A stretch of DNA of 64,000 nt from Ferruginibacter sp. (GCA_025963635.1 JAOQAK010000047.1:44276-108275); one strand, 5' to 3'; positions 18,254-26,879 are shown, counted from the stretch's first letter. Numbers and translations are program-made. The notes: generated by a model from the sequence alone, not told the origin.

Positions 18254-19187
18254 GTGTTTTTAATTTTAATTTATGTTGAAAAAATAGCACCCTCATTGCT
18301 GATGCCATGCATATAAAAACTTTTAATTGGTAAATAAATTATTCCTTAGATTAACAGCACTAAACAGGAATAGATTAAAAGGATATTGGTGTATTTCAAA
18401 CGGATCAATTGAGTCATTGCCTGCATTGACTCCAGGTGTTATGTGCGCCGTATTTTTCCTAACTGGTGTTGTAATCGCTTGCGAATCGTTGGCTCTTTTT
18501 AATTACAGGTAGTTTATTTCTATACCTGGAACCCATCATGGGCTTGGCTTACGAGTCTATTCAGTTGTGCCTGGCTCTATTTGAACAGCAAGGGAACGGC
18601 TATAATACTACATTCAAAAACTTACAGGATACTTAGCTTAATTAAAAAAACGTACCAAGAATTTTTCAATTTAAATCAAGGATTAATTGTAGAATTTTAT
18701 GCTCAACTTTTTTGAAATGTTTATGGCTTTCCCAAAACGATTTAAAATAGTGGGGAAGTTGAATAAGGCTATTGGCTTTATACAACGATGCAGCACGTTA
18801 GCAGGTTCGATAGCTTAAATAGGTTGACCCTTCATCAAAACCCGTTACACTTTAATTTACCTGAACAGGCAGATATTCTCTGTTAGTAAACCATTAAAAA
18901 CCACACTGAATCAGAAGCACTGCAGGAGCATGTGCTTTTATTCTGAATGGAAGCAATCCATATTTCTTTCCAGTGAGGACATGGGTTTTAGAATTGTAAG
19001 GCACGAAGATTGAATATAATATATATCCCTTCATATAAATGTATATGGCTCATCAAAATACAACAGAGAACAATTTATCGAATCGTTCGTTATTTTTAAT
19101 TACCAAACACATTTTTCGAATACAGTACAGAATGCTTTCATTCCGCCGGTAGCGTTATTAAAGTAGTACATACTTAAAGAAGAAATT
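18254..19187. other. Long spacer without recognised genes
   Basis: 934 bp between divergent genes. Short frames exist on both strands but none begins with a convincing start or shows family resemblance. No tRNA, terminator or repeat was recognised. It is the longest stretch in the window that I cannot explain; it may hold regulatory RNA or decayed coding sequence. Confidence 0.4.
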
Positions 19188-20126
19188 ATGAAAATAATTG
19201 TAATTGGTGGGTCGGCGGGTTCTTTAAAAAGTTTAAAGCAAATTACTTCCCAACTTCCCCGTGATATCAATGCGGCAGTGTTTGTGGTAATACATTTCCC
19301 GGCCGACAAAACCAGTAATTTACCCTCTATTATAAACCATGACGGTACTCTAACTGCAGAACATGCAGAACACAATAAAAAAATCGAAGCAGGTAAAATT
19401 TATGTTGCGGTGCCAAATTATCACTTGCTGATAGAAAACGGCAAGATTGGCTTGGGTAAAGGGCCGAAGGAAAACAGATTTCGTCCCTCTATCGATGTAT
19501 TGTTTCGTTCGGCAGCCCTGGAATACAATAGCGATGTAATCGGCATTGTGTTATCAGGTTTGCTTGATGATGGGACTGTCGGTTTAAATGCCATTAAAAA
19601 AATGAACGGTATTGCGATTGTGCAGGATCCAGCTGATGCCCAATTTGCAAGCATGCCTGCGAGTGCTCTGCGCCATGTGGATGTTGATCATTGTTTGCCG
19701 GCATCTTCCATCGCCCCAATAATCACTTCGGTAATCAATCAACCCATAAAAGATAAGGCCATGGAAAAAGATGAGAGTTTACAATGGGAAAACGATATCA
19801 GCCGCGGGATAAACAAAAATTTTGCAGATATGGAAAAGTACGGACATGCCAGCCGATATATCTGCCCCGATTGCGAAGGCCCCTTATTCCGGATGAAAGA
19901 TGATAAGATAAAGCGTTACCGCTGTTTCTTAGGGCATGCTTTTACATCCGACACATTACTGGACGGGGTAACTCAAAAAATTGAGCAACTGTTATGGACA
20001 ACCTATCGCACGCTGGATGAAAAACGGGAGATGATTGAGAGTGACCCGGAGAAAAAAGATTTATTTGCAAAAGAAAATGAAAAACTTATTTCCCAATTGA
20101 AAACAATGCGGAAATTGCTCGAATGA
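19188..20126 (+). CDS. Stand-alone CheB-type methylesterase with zinc-ribbon tail
   Basis: A 312-residue protein. Residues 1-190 form a CheB methylesterase domain with the catalytic triad S9 (GGSAGS), H36 (VIHFPAD) and D128 (SGLLDDG). There is no N-terminal receiver domain, so it is not switched by phosphorylation like chemotaxis CheB. Residues ~225-265 form a likely zinc ribbon: CPDCEGPL, then YRCFLGHAF. A helical, charged tail follows. No CheR, receptor or CheA gene is in the window. Similar proteins occur alone in Bacteroidota; they may remove methyl or amide groups from an unknown target. The gene is isolated on its transcript. Confidence 0.85.
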   Translation: MKIIVIGGSAGSLKSLKQITSQLPRDINAAVFVVIHFPADKTSNLPSIINHDGTLTAEHAEHNKKIEAGKIYVAVPNYHLLIENGKIGLGKGPKENRFRPSIDVLFRSAALEYNSDVIGIVLSGLLDDGTVGLNAIKKMNGIAIVQDPADAQFASMPASALRHVDVDHCLPASSIAPIITSVINQPIKDKAMEKDESLQWENDISRGINKNFADMEKYGHASRYICPDCEGPLFRMKDDKIKRYRCFLGHAFTSDTLLDGVTQKIEQLLWTTYRTLDEKREMIESDPEKKDLFAKENEKLISQLKTMRKLLE

Positions 20127-20250
20127 CGAACTACAATGAAAGCGTTCCCTTTGAAGGTTCGGGCATCAAAACAATCAAAACAATAACCGGCAGTTTTCAA
20201 GCGACATAACGCTTTGTGTTGGTGCGCCAGCATGACAAAGAAGGTGGGCA

Positions 20251-20634
20251 CTACCCTTCTTCCTCCGGAAATGCAGGCTGGTCATCGCTGTCCACCTGCT
20301 CAGGCTCCGTTGTGGAGTCATCCTTTATTCCTTCCCTGTATCCTTTCTCTTTATTGTTTTTATCATCTTTTTCTTCTGGAACTTCTGCTGTTGCCGGCTC
20401 CTCTTCGTTTGCCACATTGTCTTGTTCCTCGCTGATGATTTCATCAGGCCTGTTTACCTGCTTTGGCGGCTCTGAACTACTACCAGGAGATTGCTCCTGT
20501 TCATCAAGCACATTATAGTTCTCATCTGTAATCACCTCGTCCGGCTTGTTTACTTGTCTTGGCAGATCCGTTGTAATTTCGGTTGGCTGATCCTGCGGAT
20601 TGCTGCCCGAAGGATCCGAATGTAAGTTTGACAT
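20251..20634 (-). CDS. Acidic, disordered protein with an internal repeat
   Basis: About 127 residues starting at MSNLHSDPSG. I chose this ATG rather than one 40 codons upstream because GGAGAT lies about 20 bases before it and the upstream extension is of different composition. The protein is rich in Glu, Asp, Pro, Asn and Gln, has no hydrophobic core, and is probably disordered. A segment of ~20 residues is duplicated: LPRQVNKPDEVITDENYNV and PPKQVNRPDEIISEEQDNV. I do not recognise a family. Small hydrophilic proteins like this accompany stress genes in this window. Confidence 0.6.
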   Translation of the reverse strand: MSNLHSDPSGSNPQDQPTEITTDLPRQVNKPDEVITDENYNVLDEQEQSPGSSSEPPKQVNRPDEIISEEQDNVANEEEPATAEVPEEKDDKNNKEKGYREGIKDDSTTEPEQVDSDDQPAFPEEEG

Positions 20635-20908
20635 AACGCGTTTATTTAATTTTTTATCTCCTTGTACGTTGACAGCTATTGAACAAAGCGCATGCCCACC
20701 ATACAACAAGGAACAATAAAAAGGGGCATTGATTATTTGTGTATTTTCTTCCACTAAAAGGCCGCTGCCCTATTATCATATTACCGTTTTTCGGAGATTT
20801 ATTTTCTGCAGTCATCATACAGTGAAAAATCATCTTGATATGTTTGCCTTGTTATTAAATTATAATCTGGCATAATATTAAGGCCAGTCTATTAGCTTAT
20901 ATACTTTT

Positions 20909-22432
20909 ATGGAAAGAGATGGATCATGCATTAGTATCTGGCAATCCCACAATAGCGACTGGACTGCAGCAAGTTTGCCTGCCTCCACTGAATATGATGT
21001 AATTATCATCGGCGCAGGCATTACCGGCGTTACTACAGCCCTTCTTCTGCAACAAGCCGGTAAGCGGTGTATATTGGTAGATGCTGCCACTGCTGGCTTT
21101 GGAACTACCGGTGGCACCACGGCGCATTTAAATACGATTTACGATACACCCTATCACCGGATGATTAAGGATTTTGGAGAAGAGAATGCAAAATTGATGG
21201 CATTGGGAGCAAGATCAGCAATTGGCCTGATCAAAAATAATATCAGCAATCACCATATCGACTGTGCTTTCGCCGAAAAAGATGGTTATATTTTTTCACT
21301 GGATGAAACCCAGGATAAGGAACTTACCAATATTATTGATTCTGCCAACCGCGTCGGTGTTCCGGTAGAGCTCCTTCAAACCAACCCGTTTCCCATCCCC
21401 TGCATACGCGTTGCCAGGGTATCGGAACAAGCGCAGTTTGATCCTGTTTTATATTTATTTGGACTCATAAAAATCTTTGTCGAAGCCGGTGGAAAGCTGG
21501 TAGAGCATTGCCGGGTTGAAGAGATCAAACAGGGAGAAGTACTTGAAGTGCATACTTCCCTGGGAATCGTAAATGCAAGGGCTGCCGTATATGCCACACA
21601 TATTCCACCGGGTGTTAATCTGCTGCATTTCAGGTGTGCCCCTTACCGCAGCTATGTGGTTGCTGCCAGGTTGAAGGATGAGGAATATCCACCGGCATTG
21701 GGCTACGATCTGAATGAGCCTTACCATTATTACCGGACACAAATGGTTGACGGACTTAATTACCTGGTGATTGGCGGAGAAGACCATAAAACAGGACATG
21801 AAGAAAATACAGAAACCTGCTTCATGAAATTAGAAAGCCATGCCCGAACATTTTTTAGGGTGGAAGAAATCGCATTCCGGTGGTCATCTCAGTTTTATGA
21901 GCCAGTGGATGGATTGCCTTATATCGGCAACTTACCCGGCAACGGGGACAATGTATATGTAGCTACGGGATATGGTGGAAATGGAATGATCTATGGCACT
22001 TTGGCCGGACTCATCCTTTCGAATATCCTGGTAAACGGCGAGAGCATGTATCAGAAGTTGCTTGATCCAAACAGGTTGAAACCTGTTGCAGGATTTAGTG
22101 ATTTCGTAAAAGAAGGCGCAGATGTAGTAAAGCACCTGGTGACGGACAGATTCTCTGCAGAAAAAATAAAGGAGTTTACAGACCTTGCACGAGGTGAGGC
22201 AAAACTCGTAAAATATGAAGGGCATGTGATGGGTGTATATAAAGATGAACACGGCGGGTTGCATGCAGTCAATTCAACCTGTCCACATGTAAAGTGTACC
22301 GTAGCGTGGAATGCATCTGAACAGTCGTGGGACTGCCCCTGTCATGGCTCTAGATTTTCGTACGAAGGAATAATGTTAACAGCACCTGCTGTAAAAGATC
22401 TTCAAAAAATTGATCTATCCAAACAAACCTAA
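20909..22432 (+). CDS. FAD-dependent oxidoreductase with C-terminal Rieske domain
   Basis: A 507-residue two-domain protein. Residues ~28-400 are a DAO-type FAD enzyme: the dinucleotide motif VIIIGAGITGVTTA, the FAD contact GTTGGTTAHLNT, and a final IGNLPG...ATGYGGNGM. Residues ~410-507 form a Rieske iron-sulfur domain with ligands C458 and H460 (TCPHVKC) and C476 and H479 (WDCPCHGSRF). This architecture is seen in soluble proteins of many soil bacteria and is annotated only generally; the substrate (amine, amino acid or other) is unknown. There is no signal peptide. It stands alone between the acidic protein and the DUF892 gene. Confidence 0.9.
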   Translation: MERDGSCISIWQSHNSDWTAASLPASTEYDVIIIGAGITGVTTALLLQQAGKRCILVDAATAGFGTTGGTTAHLNTIYDTPYHRMIKDFGEENAKLMALGARSAIGLIKNNISNHHIDCAFAEKDGYIFSLDETQDKELTNIIDSANRVGVPVELLQTNPFPIPCIRVARVSEQAQFDPVLYLFGLIKIFVEAGGKLVEHCRVEEIKQGEVLEVHTSLGIVNARAAVYATHIPPGVNLLHFRCAPYRSYVVAARLKDEEYPPALGYDLNEPYHYYRTQMVDGLNYLVIGGEDHKTGHEENTETCFMKLESHARTFFRVEEIAFRWSSQFYEPVDGLPYIGNLPGNGDNVYVATGYGGNGMIYGTLAGLILSNILVNGESMYQKLLDPNRLKPVAGFSDFVKEGADVVKHLVTDRFSAEKIKEFTDLARGEAKLVKYEGHVMGVYKDEHGGLHAVNSTCPHVKCTVAWNASEQSWDCPCHGSRFSYEGIMLTAPAVKDLQKIDLSKQT

Positions 22433-22702
22433 AATTTTAATTCCTTTGCTGGCCGGATGTATCATTACCCGGGAACAGTAAAACTTTGCTGTGCATATTC
22501 CCGTAAATTTTTGATTGATTTAAATTCCCCCATTCGGAGACTACTTGCTACAACGGCGGTTATCGCAATTGTATTTGTTGAAATCTTTCTACACAATTCA
22601 TTTCTTTTAAAAGTTTTACCAACGGAATGTTTCATTTAAATGTGGCATGTTTTTTTTAGACATATACTTATCTATAATTATTAAAAAAATAAAAAATTAA
22701 TT

Positions 22703-23302
22703 ATGAAAACAGCCCAAAAAGCAGCTCCAAAAAAAAGCGCCTCCAAGAGTTCTAAACAACAAAAATCAAACTCGCAGAATTCACAGGAAGCAACCGGATT
22801 GCGTGATTTGTTCCAGGACAGTTTGAAAGACATTTATTGGGCAGAAAAGGCGCTTACCAAAGCCATTCCCAAGATGATTAAGAATGCAACTTCTGAAGAG
22901 CTGGTAGCTGCTTTAACCGACCACCTGAATGTAACCCAGGAACAGGTTACCAGGTTAGATGAAGTTTTCAACACGATTGGTGTGAAAGCACAGGCAAAAA
23001 AATGTGAAGCAATGGATGGTTTAATTAGAGAAGCAGCTGAGATCATGGAGAGCACCGCAGAAGGTGTAGTTCGCGATGCTGGTATTATTGCTGCAGGCCA
23101 AAAAGTGGAGCATTATGAAATCGCCACTTATGGTACGCTGACTGCTTTTGCAAAAATCCTGGGCGAGAATGAAGCCGCAGAATTGCTTTTACAATCTTTA
23201 AACGAAGAAAAGGAAGCGGATGATAAATTGTCTGAAGTAGCAGAAGGATCAATCAACCTGCAGGCGGCTGGTGAAGATGCAGAAGAGGAAGAAGAACAAT
23301 AG
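22703..23302 (+). CDS. Ferritin-like DUF892 (YciF-type) protein, copy 1
   Basis: A 199-residue protein. The first ~30 residues are Lys/Ala/Ser-rich and probably disordered; residues ~33-185 are the DUF892 four-helix ferritin-like domain (GLRDLFQDSLKDIYWAEKA; GQKVEHYEIATYGTL, carrying the Glu/His metal-type residues). The tail is acidic (AGEDAEEEEEQ). YciF-type proteins respond to general stress and may bind a di-metal site, but no reaction has been fixed. A second copy lies at 47920-48456. An A/T-rich leader precedes it, and a terminator lies 76 bp downstream. Confidence 0.9.
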   Translation: MKTAQKAAPKKSASKSSKQQKSNSQNSQEATGLRDLFQDSLKDIYWAEKALTKAIPKMIKNATSEELVAALTDHLNVTQEQVTRLDEVFNTIGVKAQAKKCEAMDGLIREAAEIMESTAEGVVRDAGIIAAGQKVEHYEIATYGTLTAFAKILGENEAAELLLQSLNEEKEADDKLSEVAEGSINLQAAGEDAEEEEEQ

Positions 23303-23377
23303 AGGAACGATATAACACCAACGAGCTGTTACTACAAAATAGACGGGCCCGTTCATTTTTATTTTTTGAGTTTGAAT

Positions 23378-23420
23378 ACCAGGGAGTTTTCTAAATGAGA
23401 CTTCCTGGTTTATTTTTATC
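23378..23420 (+). terminator. Intrinsic terminator after DUF892 gene
   Basis: ACCAGGGAGT (23378-23387) pairs with ACTTCCTGGT (23400-23409) with one G-T pair, a 12-base loop and a following TTATTTTTAT tract. Orientation fits the plus-strand DUF892 transcript. Confidence 0.75.
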
Positions 23421-23568
23421 CTTTCGTTTCTGCTGAATACTTGCCAGTATATTTTGCAACTTGTACTTATGCATCCCGAACGCATACAGCACCTCTTCAA
23501 CATGGCCGTTACTAATTAAAGTATATTTTAACGAACACGAAAATTCCGTAATCCCCTAACCTGAGTAA

Positions 23569-23832
23569 ATGACATTAGTAAGCATTATCGGATTAGCAGC
23601 CAGCGTATGCACTGCGGTTTCCATGATTCCCCAACTGGTGAAAATATTAAAAGAAAAAAAGGCTGAAAATGTATCACTGGGTATGCTTGCTGTTTTAATT
23701 TCCGGCCTGGGATTATGGATATATTACGGCTTTTTAAGAAAGGACCTGATCATCATTTCTGCCAATGCTTTTTCTCTTATAATAAATTGCCTGCTGGCTT
23801 ATTTTTCGGCCAGGTATAAAACCAATAAGTAA
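23569..23832 (+). CDS. SemiSWEET family sugar transporter
   Basis: An 87-residue protein with three membrane helices, the single triple-helix bundle of SemiSWEETs, which work as dimers to move sugars down their gradient. The PQ-loop motif is in MIPQLVKILKEKKAENVS; the following helix has GLGLWIYYGFL, and the third has SANAFSLIINCLLAY. Its length is usual for the family. The TAA stop directly abuts the ATG of the next gene, so the two are translated in tandem, although a sugar carrier and a DNA glycosylase have no obvious shared job. Confidence 0.88.
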   Translation: MTLVSIIGLAASVCTAVSMIPQLVKILKEKKAENVSLGMLAVLISGLGLWIYYGFLRKDLIIISANAFSLIINCLLAYFSARYKTNK

Positions 23833-24567
23833 ATGCCCGAAGGTCCCTCTATTGTGATATTAAAAGATGCCGTAAAAATGTTTACCGGCCAGAAGATCAT
23901 CGCCGTTACAGGCAACAGCAAAATCGATCAGCAGCGTTTACTGAATAACAAGATCATCGCTTTTAAAAGCTGGGGCAAACATTTTCTTATTTGCTTCAAA
24001 GATTTCACGGTCCGGATTCATTTTTTGTTATTTGGTTCATACCTGGTGAATGAAAAAAAAGACAGGCCGGTAAGGTTGGGATTAACCTTTAAAACCGGTG
24101 AGATAAATTTTTACGCCTGTGCTATCAGGATTATTGAAGAAGATATCAACGCCGTGTACGACTGGAGTGCGGATGTAATGAACGATGAATGGGATGAAAA
24201 AAAAGCCATCACAAAATTGAAAAAATTGCCCGGACTGATGGTTTGTGATGCACTGCTCACACAGGAAATATTTGCAGGGGTCGGAAATATTATTAAGAAT
24301 GAAGTACTGTACAGGATATGCGTTCACCCGGAAAGCAAGACCGGCAAACTACCCGCTGCAAAGATGAATGCCCTGGTAAAGCAGGCCCGTGTGTACAGCT
24401 TTGAATTTTTGGAGTGGAAAAAGAACTATGAACTTAAAAAACATTGGCTTGCCCATACAAAAAAAACTTGTCACCGATGTGAGCTTCCCCTGATAAAAAA
24501 AATTACAGGGGTAAAAAAAAGAAGAAGTTTTTATTGTGAGCATTGCCAGCTGCTGTATGATAAATGA
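23833..24567 (+). CDS. Endonuclease VIII-like DNA glycosylase (Fpg/Nei family)
   Basis: A 244-residue base-excision repair enzyme. It starts MPEGPS, giving the catalytic Pro2 and Glu3 that must be exposed by removal of Met1. The H2TH region holds LLTQEIFAGVGNIIKNEVLYR (~135-155), and the C-terminal zinc finger is CHRC...CEHC (~209-240). The MPEGP start followed by SI rather than EL, and the divergent middle, point to the Nei-like side rather than Fpg/MutM. It removes oxidised bases and cuts the strand at the abasic site. It begins with no gap after the SemiSWEET stop. Confidence 0.88.
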   Translation: MPEGPSIVILKDAVKMFTGQKIIAVTGNSKIDQQRLLNNKIIAFKSWGKHFLICFKDFTVRIHFLLFGSYLVNEKKDRPVRLGLTFKTGEINFYACAIRIIEEDINAVYDWSADVMNDEWDEKKAITKLKKLPGLMVCDALLTQEIFAGVGNIIKNEVLYRICVHPESKTGKLPAAKMNALVKQARVYSFEFLEWKKNYELKKHWLAHTKKTCHRCELPLIKKITGVKKRRSFYCEHCQLLYDK

Positions 24568-24817
24568 CACGAGCCTGCGACAATTACCCGGCATAGCTTG
24601 CACAAGTACAATCCAAACATATTGCTACCATAAACGCCCCACTGAATTATATCCGCTTAATTAATCACATTGCTCAACGGGCCATTCTGTCCGGGTTCCC
24701 CCTGGCGGCATTCTTCACGGCTAAAGCTTACCATTTAAATAGCTGGTTGTAAAAGACGCTACGTACCCGGAGCGGAAATACTCCCACTCACAAATTTACC
24801 CACCGATTTACTTTGGA

Positions 24818-24889
24818 TTATTCGACGGGGGCGTTCGCCCGGCCTTCAATTATGGCGTTCATATAAACGCGATCGCCTTTTCGTGCATG
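24818..24889 (-). pseudogene. 3' remnant of a second DUF6799 gene
   Basis: On the minus strand a 20-codon frame reads KGDRVYMNAIIEGRANAPVE and then stops. It aligns without gaps to the last residues of the intact DUF6799 gene at 25581-25922 (EGDRVYMNGMVEGPARELIN). A stop codon lies a few codons upstream in frame, and the sequence before it is the TGTAAACA array rather than coding sequence. So only the C-terminal end of a paralogue survives. Confidence 0.75.
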
Positions 24890-24902
24890 TTTTGTTTAAG
24901 GG

Positions 24903-24995
24903 TGTAAACAAAAAAGTGTTTACAGGCATCTTGTTTACACCATTGTAAACAAAGCATGTGTAAACAAAAAAATGTTTACAAGGGTTTTGTTTACA
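24903..24995. repeat. Array of seven TGTAAACA/TGTTTACA sites
   Basis: Seven exact copies of an 8-mer or its complement start at 24903, 24917, 24932, 24944, 24959, 24973 and 24988. Spacing is 12-15 bp, mostly 14 or 15. The orientation order is + - - + + - -. Neighbouring inverted copies could form hairpins, or the array could be a cluster of protein-binding sites. It lies outside any gene, between the DUF6799 remnant and the transposase relic. Confidence 0.85.
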
Positions 24996-25170
24996 CTTTC
25001 TATATGAATTTGGGCCTAAAAAGCGTAAATTTTTGCTAACACGATCAGCCTGGAGCAGGAAAATTCGAAGGTTAAAATATTTATTTTTATTGTCGGGGCA
25101 CTTTAGAAGCCACCTATCTTACACCTCCAGGCAGCCAAAAAGGAGTTGTTTTGGAGTTCTAAATCTTTGT

Positions 25171-25525
25171 AGTGTACGAATACTTCTTTATTGCCATTTA
25201 GCTCCATTAGGAGTTGCGTGCTTAACAAAAAATAAAATTTTAGAATTTATTAGATGCAAAAAACAGATCAAACATCCTTTTAACTGGCGGGAAGGGTACG
25301 GCGAATTTTCTTATCGGCATTCACAAGTAGAAAAGGTTTGCAAATACATAAGATCAGGAAGTTCACGATGAACATAAAACATTTAGGCAGGAATAGAGTG
25401 GGTTTTTAGAAAAGTTTGAAGTGCGATGCGATGAACGCAACTTCTCGAAGTTGTTTTACGGGTATGATCATTTCATAGTTTACGGATACTGCTCAATAGC
25501 CATTTAACTTTGTTAGGAGCTTACA
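25171..25525 (+). mobile_element. Relic of an IS200-type (Y1/REP-associated) transposase element
   Basis: The frame around 25263-25440 encodes the end of a Y1 transposase: HPFNWREGYGEFSYRHSQVEKV, then after a frame change QEVHDEHKTFRQE, a stop, and GFLEKFEVRCDER. This matches the usual C-terminus of the family. The N-terminal two thirds, with the HUH motif and catalytic tyrosine, are missing. A ~53-bp segment at 25171-25223 (ending GCCATTTAGCTCCATTAGGAG) recurs in degenerate form at 25473-25525 (GCCATTTAACTTTGTTAGGAG). Each has a small palindrome, as expected of ends recognised by such transposases. The element is dead. Confidence 0.75.
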
Positions 25526-25580
25526 CAAGGGCGTGACCGCCATTAATCATACACAAATCCATCTATCAACTTACGTCCAG

Positions 25581-25922
25581 CTAATTGATAAGTTCTCTCG
25601 CCGGACCTTCAACCATACCATTCATATAAACACGGTCACCTTCCTTTAATTGCAAATTGCGGCCATCGTAGGTTTTCACCGTTCCATCGGTTTTCACAAC
25701 GGTGCCATTCTTCATCGTAATGTCTTTTGTAAGGCGGCTTACTTTTTCGTGCTGCACTAAGATCATCTGCCCGGCTTGCATCGACACATAATCCTTCATG
25801 GTTGTATCACGCGAAGCGGGAATGGTATCTTTTTGCAGTGAATAAGAGAGTACGTTTTGTTGTTGCGCCTGGGTTGCTTTAATTGCCACAACGAATAACC
25901 CGATTATTATTATCTTTTTCAT
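25581..25922 (-). CDS. Secreted DUF6799 domain protein
   Basis: A 113-residue protein with a clear signal peptide (MKKIIIIGLFVVAIKATQAQ). The mature part has two copies of a short pattern: around SRLTKDITMKNGTVVKTDGTV and KTYDGRNLQLKEGDRVYMNG, that is, amphipathic beta strands carrying NGT/DGT turns, as in the DUF6799 domain of Bacteroidota. Its role in the periplasm is unknown. A remnant of a second copy lies 700 bp downstream on the same strand, so this family was once duplicated here. It is monocistronic. Confidence 0.75.
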   Translation of the reverse strand: MKKIIIIGLFVVAIKATQAQQQNVLSYSLQKDTIPASRDTTMKDYVSMQAGQMILVQHEKVSRLTKDITMKNGTVVKTDGTVKTYDGRNLQLKEGDRVYMNGMVEGPARELIN

Positions 25923-26039
25923 ACTTTATTTATTTATGGGCGGAGGCCCGTTAGAAATAAAATATTTTACTCCCGGTTAATTCAGCACCCGGCCAGTAAA
26001 GACCAATGTTACCATACAGCCATGTTCAGCAGTGCGGGC

Positions 26040-26297
26040 CTATTTACTGCTCTTTTTTGCGGCGCTCTTTTTAGGAGCAGATTTTTTCGGAGCAGATTTT
26101 TTGGGACCAGATTTTTTTGCCGCGGCTTTTTTAGGGGGCACTTTATCGCCTTCTTTTCTTGCCTCGGAAATCCCAATCGCAATCGCTTGTTTACGATTGG
26201 TTACTTTCTTTCCACTGCCGCTCTTGAGGGTACCTTGCTTTTGTTCATGCATCACCTCTCCTACTTTGTCCTGCGCTTTTTTAGAATACTTTGCCAT
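26040..26297 (-). CDS. DUF6496 protein with histone H1-like basic tail
   Basis: An 85-residue very basic protein. Residues 1-52 match the DUF6496 pattern (KYSKKAQDKVGEVMHE, then VTNRKQAIAIGISEARKEG). Residues 54-85 are a low-complexity tail of Lys, Ala, Ser and Pro with repeated KKSAPKK-type units, like the C-terminal tails of eukaryotic H1 and of bacterial HC-type proteins. The tail should bind nucleic acid without sequence preference. The actual role, such as nucleoid packing or stress protection, is inferred. It sits between DUF6799 and the copper-binding protein gene. Confidence 0.8.
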   Translation of the reverse strand: MAKYSKKAQDKVGEVMHEQKQGTLKSGSGKKVTNRKQAIAIGISEARKEGDKVPPKKAAAKKSGPKKSAPKKSAPKKSAAKKSSK

Positions 26298-26537
26298 GGG
26301 TTAGTTTTTAGAATTAGAAATATTGATCACTAATTTCAGGTATGTTAGTGAACAATAAATATGCCACCCAACCATAACACTTCTTTAACCCGCTTGTGCT
26401 GAAACCGGCAGCAACATGTAAATTAAAAAAGGGTAATGTTCGATATGGCAAACGTTACCAGTTGAATGCTCTCGCGGGCATACTTTTTGACCCAAAAATC
26501 AATGACAGATTAATCTGAAAGGTTTAAACTAAAAAAA

Positions 26538-26879
26538 ATGCAACGGAAGAAAAACAGCGAACTTATTGATGCACTTAACAACTGCGCAGTAGAATGCAGC
26601 CATTGTGCAATGGCCTGCCTTGAAGAGGAAGATGTAAAAATGCTCACCAACTGCATCCGGCTCGATTTAGATTGTGCTGAGATTTGCCGGACTACCGCAA
26701 CATTACTCTCACGTGGCTCCGAACACGGAAATCACCTTTTGAAGGAATGTGCCGAAGTTTGTAAAAAGTGTGCAGATGAGTGTGAAAAACACCGCCATAT
26801 GGAACATTGTGAAGTTTGTGCCGAGGTATGCTATAAATGCGCGCAGGAATGCATGGATATGCAGGCCATTGTTATGTAA
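26538..26879 (+). CDS. Four-helix-bundle copper-binding protein (Csp/DUF326-like)
   Basis: A 113-residue soluble protein with 16 cysteines, most spaced as CxxC or CxxxC along helices (VECSHCAMAC, KECAEVCKKCADEC, HCEVCAEVC). This is the pattern of the copper storage protein Csp3 and its DUF326 relatives, where the core of a four-helix bundle is lined with thiolates that bind many Cu(I) ions. There is no signal peptide, so it would store or buffer copper in the cytoplasm. No copper ATPase or copper regulator is in the window. Confidence 0.88.
   Translation: MQRKKNSELIDALNNCAVECSHCAMACLEEEDVKMLTNCIRLDLDCAEICRTTATLLSRGSEHGNHLLKECAEVCKKCADECEKHRHMEHCEVCAEVCYKCAQECMDMQAIVM

Noticed and set aside
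18327..18512. 61-codon frame in the long spacer
   Set aside because: TTG start, no support from context or composition.
22457..22639. 60-codon frame between the Rieske and DUF892 genes
   Set aside because: No family pattern; start and composition look random.
24903..24995. TGTTTACA array as CRISPR or replication origin boxes
   Set aside because: Units are 8 bp with 4-7 bp gaps, and the motif is not a DnaA box; no dnaA, dnaN or parA nearby.
25033..25371. 112-codon plus-strand frame as a gene
   Set aside because: Only its last third resembles a transposase; the first part crosses the element end and has no family resemblance.
25600..25640. Idea that the DUF6799 match at 24.8 kb is a dispersed DNA repeat
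   Set aside because: The match stays in frame and ends at a stop at the same place as the intact gene, so it is a gene remnant.
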